Shown here: piece by piece, positions 6,458 through 13,492 of the stretch
Numbering within the stretch: the stretch's first letter is position 1
Layout of the letters: each line of letters begins with the position of its first letter
Source: Minisyncoccota bacterium
GTDB taxonomy: Bacteria; Patescibacteriota; Minisyncoccia; Minisyncoccales; CG1-02-41-26
DNA length: 21,121 nt
Direction: 5' to 3'
Assembly: GCA_028715435.1 (NCBI GenBank)
Contig: JAQURU010000004.1
Span: forward strand, 1,707 to 22,827
Notes under the pieces: model-generated
What the model was told of the DNA's origin: nothing
Database searches by the model: none
What the model saw: only the letters and a program-made list of their open reading frames with translations
Translations under genes and position numbers: made by a program

Positions 6458-6913
6458 TCAAGGTTTAACAATAAATTGGCTGCCCACCACAAGGCCGATT
6501 TGGCTGGCCAAACCAGCATTTATTTCCAGCACATACTTGGCTAAAACATTAGGGTTAATGCTAAGGCATTCTTCCCCTTCTTGGCAAGGCTGGTTGTTTG
6601 GCTTTATAGCCACTACTTTATAATTTTCATCAAGAAATATTATATCCAAAGGAATTAGGCAATTTTTCATCCAAAAATTATGCACCCCTGGAGAATCAAA
6701 CACAAAAAACATAGCCCTGTCTTTAGCTAAGCTCTTACGAAACATTAAGCCCCTAACCCTTTGAGCTTGCGTTTTAGCTGTTTCAGCAATAAAACAATGT
6801 TCGCCATAACAAACCTTTGTTGTTTCCATATTGCTTTTTTGTAACCAAAAACCTATAAAAACAATGGCTAGAATCACTGCGCATACAATAATCCAAAAAA
6901 ATATCTTCATCAA
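6458..6913 (-). CDS. DUF192 family exported protein
   Basis: The 151-residue protein begins with a membrane anchor or signal (residues 2-24, FFWIIVCAVILAIVFIGFWL), so the DUF192 domain (PF02643) sits outside the membrane. Family motifs are RVRGLMFR, MFFVFDSPGVHNFWMKNCLIPLDIIFLD and YVLEINAGLASQIGL. Cysteines at 35, 40, 85, 110 and 116 could form disulfides, which would fit the location. The biochemical function of DUF192 is not established. Two adjacent ATGs (6913 and 6910) are possible starts and neither has an SD. The gene is divergent from the GH3 gene. Confidence 0.92.
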   Translation of the reverse strand: MMKIFFWIIVCAVILAIVFIGFWLQKSNMETTKVCYGEHCFIAETAKTQAQRVRGLMFRKSLAKDRAMFFVFDSPGVHNFWMKNCLIPLDIIFLDENYKVVAIKPNNQPCQEGEECLSINPNVLAKYVLEINAGLASQIGLVVGSQFIVKP

Positions 6914-6941
6914 TCAATCTTACCACAAAAATCGCTTTTAT

Positions 6942-6951
6942 GTGATATAAT
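6942..6951 (+). promoter_or_regulatory. -10 region of the GH3 gene, leaderless type
   Basis: TATAAT at 6946-6951 is followed 7 nt later by the ATG at 6958, so transcription should begin at the start codon itself. TG occurs three bases upstream of the box. No clear -35. Confidence 0.6.
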
Positions 6952-6957
6952 AATAAA

Positions 6958-8187
6958 ATGTTTTTTAAGGAATTCTGGCAAAAAAATTATAAAAAAATAT
7001 TACCTATTTTAACCTTAATGCTGCTACTTTTAGCCGGGCATTTTGTTTTTCCAAAAACAAAAAAAATTGAGCAACAAAGCCTAATTAATCAAAAAGAACC
7101 AGCTCCTTCAAAAACTCAAACCTCTCAAAAAGAAGATGTTCAAGACAAAACTTTAAAAGAACAGATTGGGCAAATGCTAATTTTAGGCTTTAGGGGCACT
7201 CAATTCCAAGAGAACTCTTTTATTAATAAAGCCATTAAGGAATTAAAAATCGGAGGGATTATTTTATTTGACACTGATGTGCCTTCTGGCATTTTCCCAA
7301 GAAATATCATTAGTCCAGAACAGACCAAAAAGCTAATAGCTGACCTTCAAAAAAATTCAACCACCCCTTTGCTTATATCTATTGATGTTGAGGGAGGTTT
7401 TGTGAACCGCTTAAAACCAAAATATGGTTTTATAAATATCCCCTCGGCTCAAAAAATGGGTCAAGGAACACCAGGGCAAACCCTGCAAATAGCCAAAGAC
7501 CTTGGTAAACAATTAAGCGATTTGGGCATTAACTTTGATTTCGCCCCAGTGGTAGATTTAAACTTAAACCCTCAAAATCCGATTATTGGCAACATTGAAA
7601 GGTCTTTTGGAGATGATCCAACTGCTGTTAGCGCTCAAGCTGAAAGCTTTATAAACGGCTTAAATGAATATAAAATAATTACTTCTTTAAAACATTTTCC
7701 TGGTCACGGCTCTTCTCAAACCGACAGCCACTTTGGTATAGCTGATATAACCGCTACTTTCCAGGCCAAAGAGCTAATCCCCTTTCAACTGCTTATTAAA
7801 AAAGGTTTAGCGCCAACAATAATGGTTGGCCACTTATTTAACAGAAATTTAGACCAAAATTACCCAGCCACTCTTTCTTACAATATTATCCAAAAAACTT
7901 TAAAAGAGTTGCTGCATTTCCAAGGGGTCGTTGTTTGCGATGATTTATCAATGGGTGCTATCACCCAAAATTTCGGGCCCAGTCAAGCCGTAATTAAAAT
8001 GGCTGAAGCGGGATGTAACTTAATAATTATTTCCAATAATGTTAATTCTTACGATGAAGCTTTGCCCTATCAAGCAAGCGAGGCTATTTTCCAAGCTGTT
8101 AAGTCAGGGGAAATAGCCACCTCTTCTATTGAAGAATCTTACAACAAAATTATAAAGCTAAAAAAAGATTTTGCTATAATAAAATAG
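6958..8187 (+). CDS. Glycoside hydrolase family 3 protein, beta-N-acetylhexosaminidase (NagZ-like)
   Basis: The 409-residue protein has an N-terminal membrane segment (about 14-31) and a Lys/Gln-rich linker to about residue 65, so the enzyme faces outward, unlike cytoplasmic NagZ of Gram-negatives. The GH3 barrel follows: KIGGIILFDTDV (98-108), ISIDVEGGFVNRL, DFAPVVDLN, the NagZ loop KHFPGHGSSQTDSH (245-258, whose Asp-His pair acts as acid/base) and the nucleophile region VVCDDLSMGAI (D328/D329). Such enzymes remove N-acetylglucosamine from peptidoglycan fragments or other beta-GlcNAc glycans. Length and motifs are complete for the single-domain type. No SD; the -10 box lies just upstream. 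Confidence 0.95.
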   Translation: MFFKEFWQKNYKKILPILTLMLLLLAGHFVFPKTKKIEQQSLINQKEPAPSKTQTSQKEDVQDKTLKEQIGQMLILGFRGTQFQENSFINKAIKELKIGGIILFDTDVPSGIFPRNIISPEQTKKLIADLQKNSTTPLLISIDVEGGFVNRLKPKYGFINIPSAQKMGQGTPGQTLQIAKDLGKQLSDLGINFDFAPVVDLNLNPQNPIIGNIERSFGDDPTAVSAQAESFINGLNEYKIITSLKHFPGHGSSQTDSHFGIADITATFQAKELIPFQLLIKKGLAPTIMVGHLFNRNLDQNYPATLSYNIIQKTLKELLHFQGVVVCDDLSMGAITQNFGPSQAVIKMAEAGCNLIIISNNVNSYDEALPYQASEAIFQAVKSGEIATSSIEESYNKIIKLKKDFAIIK

Positions 8188-8199
8188 TTGTGCTATGAT
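8172..8199 (+). promoter_or_regulatory. Two extended -10 boxes before the CPVC membrane protein gene
   Basis: TGCTATAAT (8172-8180) and TGCTATGAT (8191-8199) lie 19 nt apart at the end of the GH3 gene. The second is about 15 nt before the ATG at 8215. They could give the next gene its own transcript. Confidence 0.5.
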
Positions 8200-8214
8200 A
8201 TGATTATTAAAATT

Positions 8215-8724
8215 ATGTTAAAGAAAAAAATTACCTTATCTTTGTTGGCTATTGGAGGTATTTTAACAGCCTCGTTCGCTAAAGCTGTATGCCCTGTTTG
8301 TACTATTGCAGTTGGCTCTTGTGTTGGTTTGGCTAGGTGGCTTAAAATTGATGACCGCATTACCGGGCTTTGGGTGGGAGGGTTGCTTGTTTCTTTGGTT
8401 ATTTGGACCATTGATTATTTGAACAGAAAAAATATTAAATTTAAGGGCCGAGAAATTTTAACCACTATTTTATGGTATGCCATTACAATTATTCCTTTAT
8501 ATTTCACTGGAATGATTGGCCACCCTTTTAATCAATGCTGGGGCATTGACAAGCTGCTTTTTGGCATAATTGTGGGTAGTATCGTTTTTGTTATCGCTAA
8601 TTTCAAACACAATTATTTAAAAAAAAGAAATAACAACAAGTCATATTTTCCTTTGCAAAAAGTGGTTTTTCCAGTTGGCTTTTTGGCAATAGCTAGTTTA
8701 ATAATTTATTTAATAATCCGTTAA
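8215..8724 (+). CDS. Membrane protein with CPVC motif, function unknown
   Basis: Starting at ATG 8215 (MLKKKITLSLLAIGG) the protein has 169 residues with about five hydrophobic segments. The first looks like a signal or anchor ending at ASFAKA, directly followed by VCPVCTIAVGSCVGLARWLKIDDRITGLW. The CxxC at the outer edge of the membrane, plus the later C of GHPFNQCW, suggests thiol-redox or metal chemistry in the membrane, but I cannot assign a family. An upstream in-frame ATG directly after the GH3 stop is less likely, because the signal-like N-terminus begins at MLKKK. It follows GH3 by 27 bp and may also have its own promoter. The pattern is one I associate with conserved hypothetical proteins of Parcubacteria. 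Confidence 0.75.
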   Translation: MLKKKITLSLLAIGGILTASFAKAVCPVCTIAVGSCVGLARWLKIDDRITGLWVGGLLVSLVIWTIDYLNRKNIKFKGREILTTILWYAITIIPLYFTGMIGHPFNQCWGIDKLLFGIIVGSIVFVIANFKHNYLKKRNNNKSYFPLQKVVFPVGFLAIASLIIYLIIR

Positions 8725-8733
8725 TTTAAATAT

Positions 8734-9306
8734 ATGATGGAAGAAAACGCAAAAATGGAAAAAATTCAAGAGTTTATTAGCAAAGTTGATGCAATGAAAA
8801 AGCAAGAGAAGCTGGATTTGTCCTCGGACCAGGATTTATCTATTGCTATTATGAATTTAGTTAGCATTGAGGAGCACTTTTTCTTTTCTGGGGGCAAAAC
8901 TCAAAAACCTGAATACTATGATTTAATAAAAGATGTGCGGGAAATGCGAAAGGACTTGCTAAAAAAAATTGTTAAGGATTCAACTGATGGAAGTGAAAAA
9001 TGGTGCATTTCCAAACACTTGCTGGCAGCTTCAATGCGCTTGATGGAGGTTGGCACTAAAATGATCGGCAAAGCTGAGCTTAGCTCTGGCCAAGACAAAA
9101 AGCCAGAGGCCTACGATTTGTTTGGCAAGGCCTATAATCTTTACTCTTTATTTTGGGCCTTAAATATGGATTTAATAAACACTGATGGTTTAAAAAAAAT
9201 TGACGAAAACGCCATAAATATCCACGATAAAGAGCCAAACAAACAAACCTTTTTCTCTAAAATGGGCGAATTGGTGAAAAAAGCCATCAATTGCTGCTGG
9301 GAATAA
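8734..9306 (+). CDS. Conserved helical hypothetical protein
   Basis: This 190-residue soluble, alpha-helical protein has no signal peptide. Distinctive parts are DLSIAIMNLVSIEEHFFFSGGKT (about 34-55), VREMRKDLLKKIVKD, WCISKHLLAASMRLMEVGTKM (90-110) and AYNLYSLFWALNMDLI. Conserved-looking His, Cys and Trp suggest a bundle with a small-molecule or metal site, but no function is known to me. Residues 113-119 (KAELSSG) are encoded by the 23-bp dispersed repeat and interrupt the sequence before the next helix. The gene starts 10 bp after the CPVC gene, with no SD (ATG at 8734 or 8737), and is followed by a strong terminator. Confidence 0.8.
   Translation: MMEENAKMEKIQEFISKVDAMKKQEKLDLSSDQDLSIAIMNLVSIEEHFFFSGGKTQKPEYYDLIKDVREMRKDLLKKIVKDSTDGSEKWCISKHLLAASMRLMEVGTKMIGKAELSSGQDKKPEAYDLFGKAYNLYSLFWALNMDLINTDGLKKIDENAINIHDKEPNKQTFFSKMGELVKKAINCCWE
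9068..9090 (+). repeat. 23-bp dispersed repeat, copy 2
   Basis: Identical over 23 nt to the minus strand of 5600-5622. It encodes KAELSSG in the helical protein, in the same reading phase as in the ROK protein. Confidence 0.85.
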
Positions 9307-9356
9307 ACAAAAAAAGAATAACTGGCTCTGGCTTAGGGCTTTAATCTTATATATTT

Positions 9357-9390
9357 AAAAACAGTCAGCCATCAAGCTGACTGTTTTTTT
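9357..9390 (+). terminator. Intrinsic terminator between convergent genes
   Basis: A perfect stem AACAGTCAGC/GCTGACTGTT with a 6-nt loop ends in a run of T. It ends the GH3-CPVC-helical protein run and may also serve TspO, because the flanks are A-rich and T-rich on both sides. Confidence 0.9.
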
Positions 9391-9398
9391 GATGTAAT

Positions 9399-9887
9399 TT
9401 AAACTATCAAACACCAAATAGAAAGATTTAAAAAAGCGGCAAAAGAAACCCAAAGAATATAGGGCACTAACAACCAGGCAGCTGCTTTGGAAATTTTTGC
9501 AAAATAAAAAATTGTCATTAAAATTCCAAACCACAAAGCAATGATTTCTATAAAAGCCAAGAGTGGATTATGCAATCCAAAAAACAAAGCGCTCCATAAA
9601 ATGTTCAAACCAAGTTGCTGAAAAAAAACTAAAACAGCTGTTCGCTTTTTTATTTCTTCCCCTTCTGCATCTTTAGGAAAAGCAGACCAAACTAAATATA
9701 AAGAAATGCCCATTAAAAAGAAAAGCAATGTCCACACAGGAGCAAAGATCCAATTAGGCGGATTAAAACTTGGCTTGGATAGAGCAGCATACCAAGAACC
9801 AATTGAAGGAGTTGTGAAAAAAGAGCCGATCACCCCTGCCCCCTCGCATAAAATAACTGCGATTAAAAATTTAAAAAATTTATTCAT
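9399..9887 (-). CDS. TspO/MBR family membrane protein
   Basis: The 162-residue protein has five predicted membrane helices, the TspO architecture (PF03073). The family signature WYAALSKPSFNPPNWIFAPVW occurs at about residues 32-52, followed by FFLMGISLYLVW and, later, GLNILWSALFFGLHNPLLA. TspO proteins bind tetrapyrroles and affect porphyrin handling and stress responses; what this one binds is not predictable. Because heme synthesis genes are rare in such reduced genomes, a role with imported tetrapyrroles or lipids is only a guess. A TGGTATAAT promoter box lies about 18 bp before the ATG, leaving a leader of about 12 nt without an SD. Confidence 0.93.
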   Translation of the reverse strand: MNKFFKFLIAVILCEGAGVIGSFFTTPSIGSWYAALSKPSFNPPNWIFAPVWTLLFFLMGISLYLVWSAFPKDAEGEEIKKRTAVLVFFQQLGLNILWSALFFGLHNPLLAFIEIIALWFGILMTIFYFAKISKAAAWLLVPYILWVSFAAFLNLSIWCLIV

Positions 9888-9905
9888 ATTCGTTTTTTAT
9901 TCTTT

Positions 9906-9914
9906 ATTATACCA
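9906..9914 (-). promoter_or_regulatory. Extended -10 promoter of the TspO gene
   Basis: TGGTATAAT on the minus strand matches the extended -10 consensus exactly. The start site is expected near 9899. Confidence 0.65.
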
Positions 9915-9939
9915 TAAGAAACTCCTCAACTGAAAGCTA

Positions 9940-11067
9940 TCAGCCCATTTTCTTTAAAACTTTTTGCTTGGCTAATGTTAAAGCTATTTGCCGAGGGTTT
10001 TCATTTTTCTTTAAACTTTCTTTTAAAACTGTGCGAACGATTTTTTTGATTTTCTTTTCAATGATAGCAAACATCTTTGGAGCATTATATCCTTTATGCT
10101 CTGCAAATGAAGAAATAACCCCTCCAGCATTTGCTATGATATCAGGAACAATCAAAATTCCTTTTTTAAAAAGATCGCTTTCCACCTTTTCTCTCATCGG
10201 AATGTTGGCTGCTTCAACAATAATCTTTGCTTTTATTTGGTTTTGATTATTTTCGTTGATAACATCAGTAACAGAAGCGGGTATTAAAATATCAACAGGC
10301 ACTTTCCAAAAATCCTCTAACTTTATTGTTTCTGCCTGCCCTAAATAATTACAAACTTCAGCTTTTTTTTGGATAAGCTCTCCCATAATTTTGTGGTCAA
10401 AACAATTCTTCGCGAAAAGCGCAGCGCTTTTATCAGCCACTAAAACAACCTTTGCCCCCATTTTAGTTAAAAAATGATAAGTAAAGGTACCCACATTGCC
10501 AAAGCCATGAATCGCCACTGTGGCATTTTTTATATCAAGATTTATCATTTCCGCAGCTGTTTTCACAGCTTGAGCAACCCCAAAACCAGTACTGCCAAGC
10601 TCATGAGGCAAACCGCATTTCTTTTCTAAAGATCTTGCTTTTTTCACACAAAGATTTACTGGCTTGCCAGTGGCTGACCCCCAAGAGCCTGTTGCTTGAG
10701 TAAACCAATCCATTTCTTTTTCGCCTGTATTAACATCAGGCCCGGCAATATATTTTTGAGGGATTAAAGGTTTAATTAATTTAGCAAAACTTTGAATATA
10801 TTGCTTTTTCAAGTTGTCGTCTCCTCCATGCCAAATAATCCCTGCTTTTGCACCGCCAAAAGGCAAACCAGCCAAGGCGTTTTTATAAGTCATGGCCCGA
10901 GCCAAACGAAAAACTTCCTCTAAACAAACACAATGAGTCATTCTAATGCCTCCCTTGCCCGGGCCAAAAGCAAGATTATCTATAACTAAAAAACCCTTCA
11001 TCTGAATTTTCGGGTCATTAACCTCTAAAAGATATTGAGGGCCTATCTCATCTATTTTTATATCCAT
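9940..11067 (-). CDS. Glu/Leu/Phe/Val dehydrogenase family enzyme, probably glutamate dehydrogenase
   Basis: The enzyme interconverts glutamate (or a branched or aromatic amino acid) and its 2-oxoacid plus ammonium with NAD(P). The protein has 375 residues, shorter than the usual 410-450. Motifs are GPGKGGIRM (35-43), MTYKNALAGLPFGGAKAGI (59-77, with substrate and catalytic lysines K62 and K74), YIAGPDVNTGEKEMDWF, TGFGVAQAVKTA, the nucleotide-binding GFGNVGTF (188-195), EAANIPM and IANAGGVISSF. Asp-111 sits in the position of the family's catalytic Asp. The C-terminal helices are shortened. It ends with tandem stops UGA-UAG. The DUF134 gene ends 22 bp upstream, so the two may be co-transcribed. 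Substrate specificity is not certain. Confidence 0.93.
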   Translation of the reverse strand: MDIKIDEIGPQYLLEVNDPKIQMKGFLVIDNLAFGPGKGGIRMTHCVCLEEVFRLARAMTYKNALAGLPFGGAKAGIIWHGGDDNLKKQYIQSFAKLIKPLIPQKYIAGPDVNTGEKEMDWFTQATGSWGSATGKPVNLCVKKARSLEKKCGLPHELGSTGFGVAQAVKTAAEMINLDIKNATVAIHGFGNVGTFTYHFLTKMGAKVVLVADKSAALFAKNCFDHKIMGELIQKKAEVCNYLGQAETIKLEDFWKVPVDILIPASVTDVINENNQNQIKAKIIVEAANIPMREKVESDLFKKGILIVPDIIANAGGVISSFAEHKGYNAPKMFAIIEKKIKKIVRTVLKESLKKNENPRQIALTLAKQKVLKKMG

Positions 11068-11089
11068 AAAACTGTTTCCATTATTGCTA

Positions 11090-11365
11090 TTATTTTACTA
11101 TCTTAATTGCCTTTCCCTCTATTAAGGCTTCGGTAGTTTTTTTGTAAGCTGAAGACAAAATCCGTTGAAAAGTGCTTTGGGAGGTGTTCATTTTTTTGGC
11201 TGCTTCTTCCTGGTCTAACTCTTTGATATTTCTTAACCTTAAAGCTTCTGCTTCTTCAGCAGTTAATTCAATTACTTCCAAAAACCTCATCGGCACACCT
11301 TGGGGCTTAAAATAAGTAACATTGGGATTAAATTGTATTCTCCTGCATAATCTTGGCCTTGGCAT
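11090..11365 (-). CDS. DUF134 family protein, HTH regulator-like
   Basis: The 91-residue protein starts with the family hallmark MPRPRLCRRI (PF02001 proteins begin MPRP-x-CRR). The second half, LTAEEAEALRLRNIKELDQEEAAKKMNTSQSTFQRILSSAYKKTTEAL, is a helix-turn-helix like sigma-factor region 4. DUF134 genes commonly sit near NifB/NifX-type and DUF5320-type genes, as here with DUF5320 upstream. DNA binding is likely; the target is unknown. A 66-nt hairpin lies between it and the upstream DUF5320 gene. No SD. Confidence 0.9.
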   Translation of the reverse strand: MPRPRLCRRIQFNPNVTYFKPQGVPMRFLEVIELTAEEAEALRLRNIKELDQEEAAKKMNTSQSTFQRILSSAYKKTTEALIEGKAIKIVK

Positions 11366-11401
11366 GATGATTGAAAAAAAATAAATAAATTGGTACGCTT
11401 T

Positions 11402-11467
11402 AACTAAAGAAGGTCCCCCGGCTCTTTCCTGACTAAGAAAGAGCCGGTCTCTCGGCCTTCTTTTAGT
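11402..11467 (-). promoter_or_regulatory. Long hairpin between the DUF5320 and DUF134 genes
   Basis: The outer arms AACTAAAAGAAGG/CCTTCTTTAGTT (one bulge) enclose a perfect 11-bp inner stem CCGGCTCTTTC/GAAAGAGCCGG with an 8-nt loop. The DUF5320 stop codon lies in the outer arm. On the minus strand no T run follows, so it looks like a processing, stability or attenuation element rather than a plain terminator; on the plus strand it does end in T7. Confidence 0.75.
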
Positions 11468-11702
11468 TTTTTTGGTCCTTTATTTCAGCTAAGCGCTCTT
11501 TAATAGATTTTAGCTCGCTTTCTAATATTCCTACTTCTTGCTCTAGCATCTCTTGTTCCTCTTTTTTTGTTACTTGAGGGCCAAATCTCCAAAATCGGCC
11601 AAATCCTCTACGGCCATAAGCCATACCTCCTCCACAGGGGCCTAAACCCCAGCCAGTGCCAGGACCATAACCCATAGGGCCAGTTCCATCAAATCTTGGC
11701 AT
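11463..11702 (-). CDS. DUF5320-like protein
   Basis: The 79-residue protein has a glycine-rich N-terminus of the form MPRFDGTGPMGYGPGTGWGL with PCGGG, typical of DUF5320 (GTGPMGxGPxTGxGxGxC). An aromatic, Arg-rich linker follows, then a C-terminal coiled coil (about 47-79, KKEEQEMLEQEVGILESELKSIKERLAEI). Members of this family often neighbour iron-molybdenum-cofactor-type and DUF134 genes; the function is unknown. One Cys remains at the usual position. A consensus promoter lies about 60 bp upstream. No SD. Confidence 0.88.
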   Translation of the reverse strand: MPRFDGTGPMGYGPGTGWGLGPCGGGMAYGRRGFGRFWRFGPQVTKKEEQEMLEQEVGILESELKSIKERLAEIKDQKN

Positions 11703-11760
11703 ATTTTTATTAAATATTAATTAACAATAGCCCGACCTTTCTGAACCGCTATCTATTATG

Positions 11761-11789
11761 AATATACACCCAAAACTATTTCTTGTCAA
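11761..11789 (-). promoter_or_regulatory. Sigma-70 promoter of DUF5320-DUF134(-GDH)
   Basis: Minus strand: -35 TTGACA (11784-11789), exactly 17-nt spacer, -10 TATATT (11761-11766). The start is predicted near 11754, giving a leader of about 50 nt. Confidence 0.8.
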
Positions 11790-11807
11790 TACTTTTATCC
11801 CCAAGGG

Positions 11808-11834
11808 AAAACCGCTCCCATAAAAAAGCGGCTT
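11808..11834 (-). terminator. Probable terminator of the 208-residue secreted protein gene
   Basis: An 8-bp stem (arms 11809-11816 and 11827-11834, one G-U pair) is followed on the minus strand by only TTTT, so it is modest. Confidence 0.5.
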
Positions 11835-11880
11835 GGCTGGTACTATTTTATGTTTAACGTATTGCTCTAAAAACCAAAAA

Positions 11881-12507
11881 CTATTGCTCCACTTCAATTA
11901 ACTTTTCATCTATTATTTTAAAATATTTAGAAACCCCCACTAAAGGAACTGCCGACATGGGCTCGTCTGGGTTACGATCAGCAAAATTCACAATTATTTC
12001 TCCATTCTGAAATTCAGTTGTTTGAGGTGCAATTCTATCCCCAAGCAAAACAGCGTTTGTGCCTTGATATCCGCTTGATGTGGCAAGAGCAGCCACAATA
12101 TAATAAAATGTTCCGCTACCCCCATTGTTTTGAGTAAGCAAAAAAGCAACGTCAGAAAAACCGTCTCCATTAAAATCTCCGGCTGCCTCATTGCCAAAAT
12201 ACTGGGTAATTTTCTTTGAAGCCGAGCCAGGAATGATATCCTCTTCTGCTGCGCCGTTTATTAGGGTGATTGTTTGGCCCTCTATTTCATAAGAAATGTT
12301 TTTGTAAGCATCGTTTACATTCTGCTCTGGGCAAGGAGCAAACTCACAATCAGGGCCAACTCTTCCCACATAAGAGCCGTCTGGGCAAAGCATGGCTTCT
12401 TGGGTGCAAGCTATTTGCTCTGGCTGATTGAAAAACTTTAAATCAACTGTAATGGCAATAGCTAAAACCACAGCAATTACTAAAATAAAAATAATTATTT
12501 TTTTCAT
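11881..12507 (-). CDS. Membrane-anchored exported protein with CPDGSYV module and FG-GAP-like motif
   Basis: The 208-residue protein has an N-terminal anchor (residues 3-21) followed by a cysteine module, CTQEAMLCPDGSYVGRVGPDC plus EFAPC (34-59, four Cys, probably two disulfides outside the membrane). The rest is beta-rich. A calcium-loop-like DFNGDGFSD (111-119) resembles FG-GAP/integrin repeats, followed by VAFLLTQNNGGSGTFYYIVAAL. The same anchor plus Cys module starts the protein at 14234-14761. It is probably a surface or envelope protein; ligand unknown. TATAAT lies 7 nt before the ATG, which suggests a leaderless mRNA. The domain call is moderate. Confidence 0.78.
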   Translation of the reverse strand: MKKIIIFILVIAVVLAIAITVDLKFFNQPEQIACTQEAMLCPDGSYVGRVGPDCEFAPCPEQNVNDAYKNISYEIEGQTITLINGAAEEDIIPGSASKKITQYFGNEAAGDFNGDGFSDVAFLLTQNNGGSGTFYYIVAALATSSGYQGTNAVLLGDRIAPQTTEFQNGEIIVNFADRNPDEPMSAVPLVGVSKYFKIIDEKLIEVEQ

Positions 12508-12514
12508 ATATTTT

Positions 12515-12530
12515 ATTATAATTTATTATA
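12515..12530 (-). promoter_or_regulatory. Double TATAAT box, leaderless type
   Basis: TATAAT at 12515-12520 and again at 12525-12530 on the minus strand. The nearer box is 7 nt from the ATG at 12507. Confidence 0.5.
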
Positions 12531-12549
12531 TCATATCCAATCCAATCTG

Positions 12550-12586
12550 AAAAAACAAAAAAACTTTCGTCAGAAAGCTTTTTTGT
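12550..12586 (-). terminator. Terminator of the cold-shock gene
   Basis: A 14-bp stem (arms 12555-12568 and 12573-12586, 4-nt loop, one mismatch at most) is followed by TTTTTT on the minus strand. Confidence 0.85.
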
Positions 12587-12600
12587 TGAACTTCAATAAT

Positions 12601-12876
12601 CTATATCTCTGTTTGTGCAGCTTCGGTTTCTTCTGATTCCTCTTCGGTTTCTTTTGCTTCTTTTACTTCGCCCCCTTCTTCAATACGGGACACGCCCACA
12701 GCGTTTGGCCCCTTGGGAGAATCAGCTTTTTCAAAAGATACTTTGTCCCCAACTTTCAAGTCTTCAAAGCTTACGCCTTTTAATTCATTGCCGTGGAAAA
12801 ATAAATCTTTTTCCTCACCTTCAACAGCAATAAATCCAAAACCTTTTTCTGTAAGGGTTTTTATTGTTCCTTCCAT
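12601..12876 (-). CDS. Cold-shock domain protein with acidic tail
   Basis: Residues 1-66 form a cold-shock domain that binds single-stranded RNA or DNA: MEGTIKTLTEKGFGFIAVEG contains RNP1 (KGFGFI) and DLFFHGNEL holds RNP2. The last 25 residues are Glu-rich (EVKEAKETEEESEETEAAQTEI), an extension absent from classical 65-70 residue Csp proteins that could limit nonspecific RNA binding. No SD. The predicted promoter lies about 100 bp upstream, giving a long AT-rich leader as in known cold-shock genes. It is followed by a strong terminator. Confidence 0.92.
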   Translation of the reverse strand: MEGTIKTLTEKGFGFIAVEGEEKDLFFHGNELKGVSFEDLKVGDKVSFEKADSPKGPNAVGVSRIEEGGEVKEAKETEEESEETEAAQTEI

Positions 12877-12976
12877 AGTTAAAAAGTTAATTTAATTAAT
12901 TTTTTAAGATTTTACTCTAAAGTTTAGTTCCTTATATAAACTCGACTAAATTTTTATTAAGAAGCTTCCTTATTTT

Positions 12977-13005
12977 TATATTAACATAAATAATTGATTA
13001 GTCAA
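12977..13005 (-). promoter_or_regulatory. Probable promoter of the cold-shock gene
   Basis: Minus strand: -35 TTGACT (13000-13005), 17-nt spacer, weak -10 AATATA (12977-12982), with TATAAA just downstream. The -35 overlaps the end of the gene at 12998. Confidence 0.5.
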
Positions 13006-13237
13006 TCATTTTGCGCTCGTATAAAGAAGTAAGCCATAAAATAAACGGCCTTCTAAACTTGTCTATTGGCCAATCATCATTGTGAAAAAGCGAGGCCTTT
13101 TCTTCCCTAAATCGAGAAAGCAAAGCAACAGTGGCCCTCAAGTTTTCAGGAGCCAACTTATTATGCTCCTCCAAAAACTGTTCTTTTTTCAAATGCGGGT
13201 CTGGAACTTTTAAATTTTTCTTAAATCGTGGAATCAT
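12998..13237 (-). CDS. Small hypothetical protein, 79 residues
   Basis: I do not recognise a family. The protein is basic and probably all helical: MIPRFKKNLKVPDPHLKKEQFLEE, LAPENLRATVALLSRFREEKA, then HNDDWPIDKFRRPFILWLTSLYERKMID. The tryptophan-rich C-terminal helix could pack on a partner. It has no signal and no membrane segment. It lies about 48 bp downstream of the XRE gene on the same strand and could be the third gene of the DUF2178-XRE unit. No SD. Confidence 0.65.
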   Translation of the reverse strand: MIPRFKKNLKVPDPHLKKEQFLEEHNKLAPENLRATVALLSRFREEKASLFHNDDWPIDKFRRPFILWLTSLYERKMID

Positions 13238-13285
13238 ATCTGTTTTTTATTATACATCCTTTTTGCCTAAAAAGCAAAGGCGTCC

Positions 13286-13486
13286 CTACCTCTTATTCTC
13301 AAAAATAAACAGTTCATTGATTGTGGTTTTTAATGCTTTAGAAACTTCATGGGCCAGGTTCAAAGATGGGTTATATTTTCCAGCTTCCAAAAAAACAATT
13401 GTTTCCCTTCTAACCCCAGCTTTTCTGGCTAAATCTTCTTGGGTCATATTAAATTTGGCCCTAAACTCTTTTATTCGGTTTTGCAT
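13286..13486 (-). CDS. XRE-family HTH transcriptional regulator
   Basis: The 66-residue protein is a single helix-turn-helix (about residues 4-58): RIKEFRAKFNMTQEDLARKAGV, RRETIVFLEAGKYNPSLNLAHEVSKAL, TTINELF. This short type (YozG-like) commonly partners a small membrane protein gene, here the DUF2178-like gene 6 nt upstream in the same operon. A perfect 9-bp inverted repeat over the operon promoter is a natural candidate for its operator, implying autoregulation; the binding itself is inferred. Confidence 0.93.
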   Translation of the reverse strand: MQNRIKEFRAKFNMTQEDLARKAGVRRETIVFLEAGKYNPSLNLAHEVSKALKTTINELFIFENKR

Positions 13487-13492
13487 ATCACA

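Noticed and set aside
6208..6468. Plus-strand open frame of 86 codons beginning MSNITSKNSSKRSS
   Set aside because: It contains GPEGIRTPF-type sequence, the usual false translation of a tRNA gene read on the wrong strand; it covers the tRNA, its terminator and promoter.
12615..12895. Plus-strand open frames opposite the cold-shock gene
   Set aside because: They are Leu/Arg- or Ser/Phe-rich shadows of a well-supported minus-strand gene.
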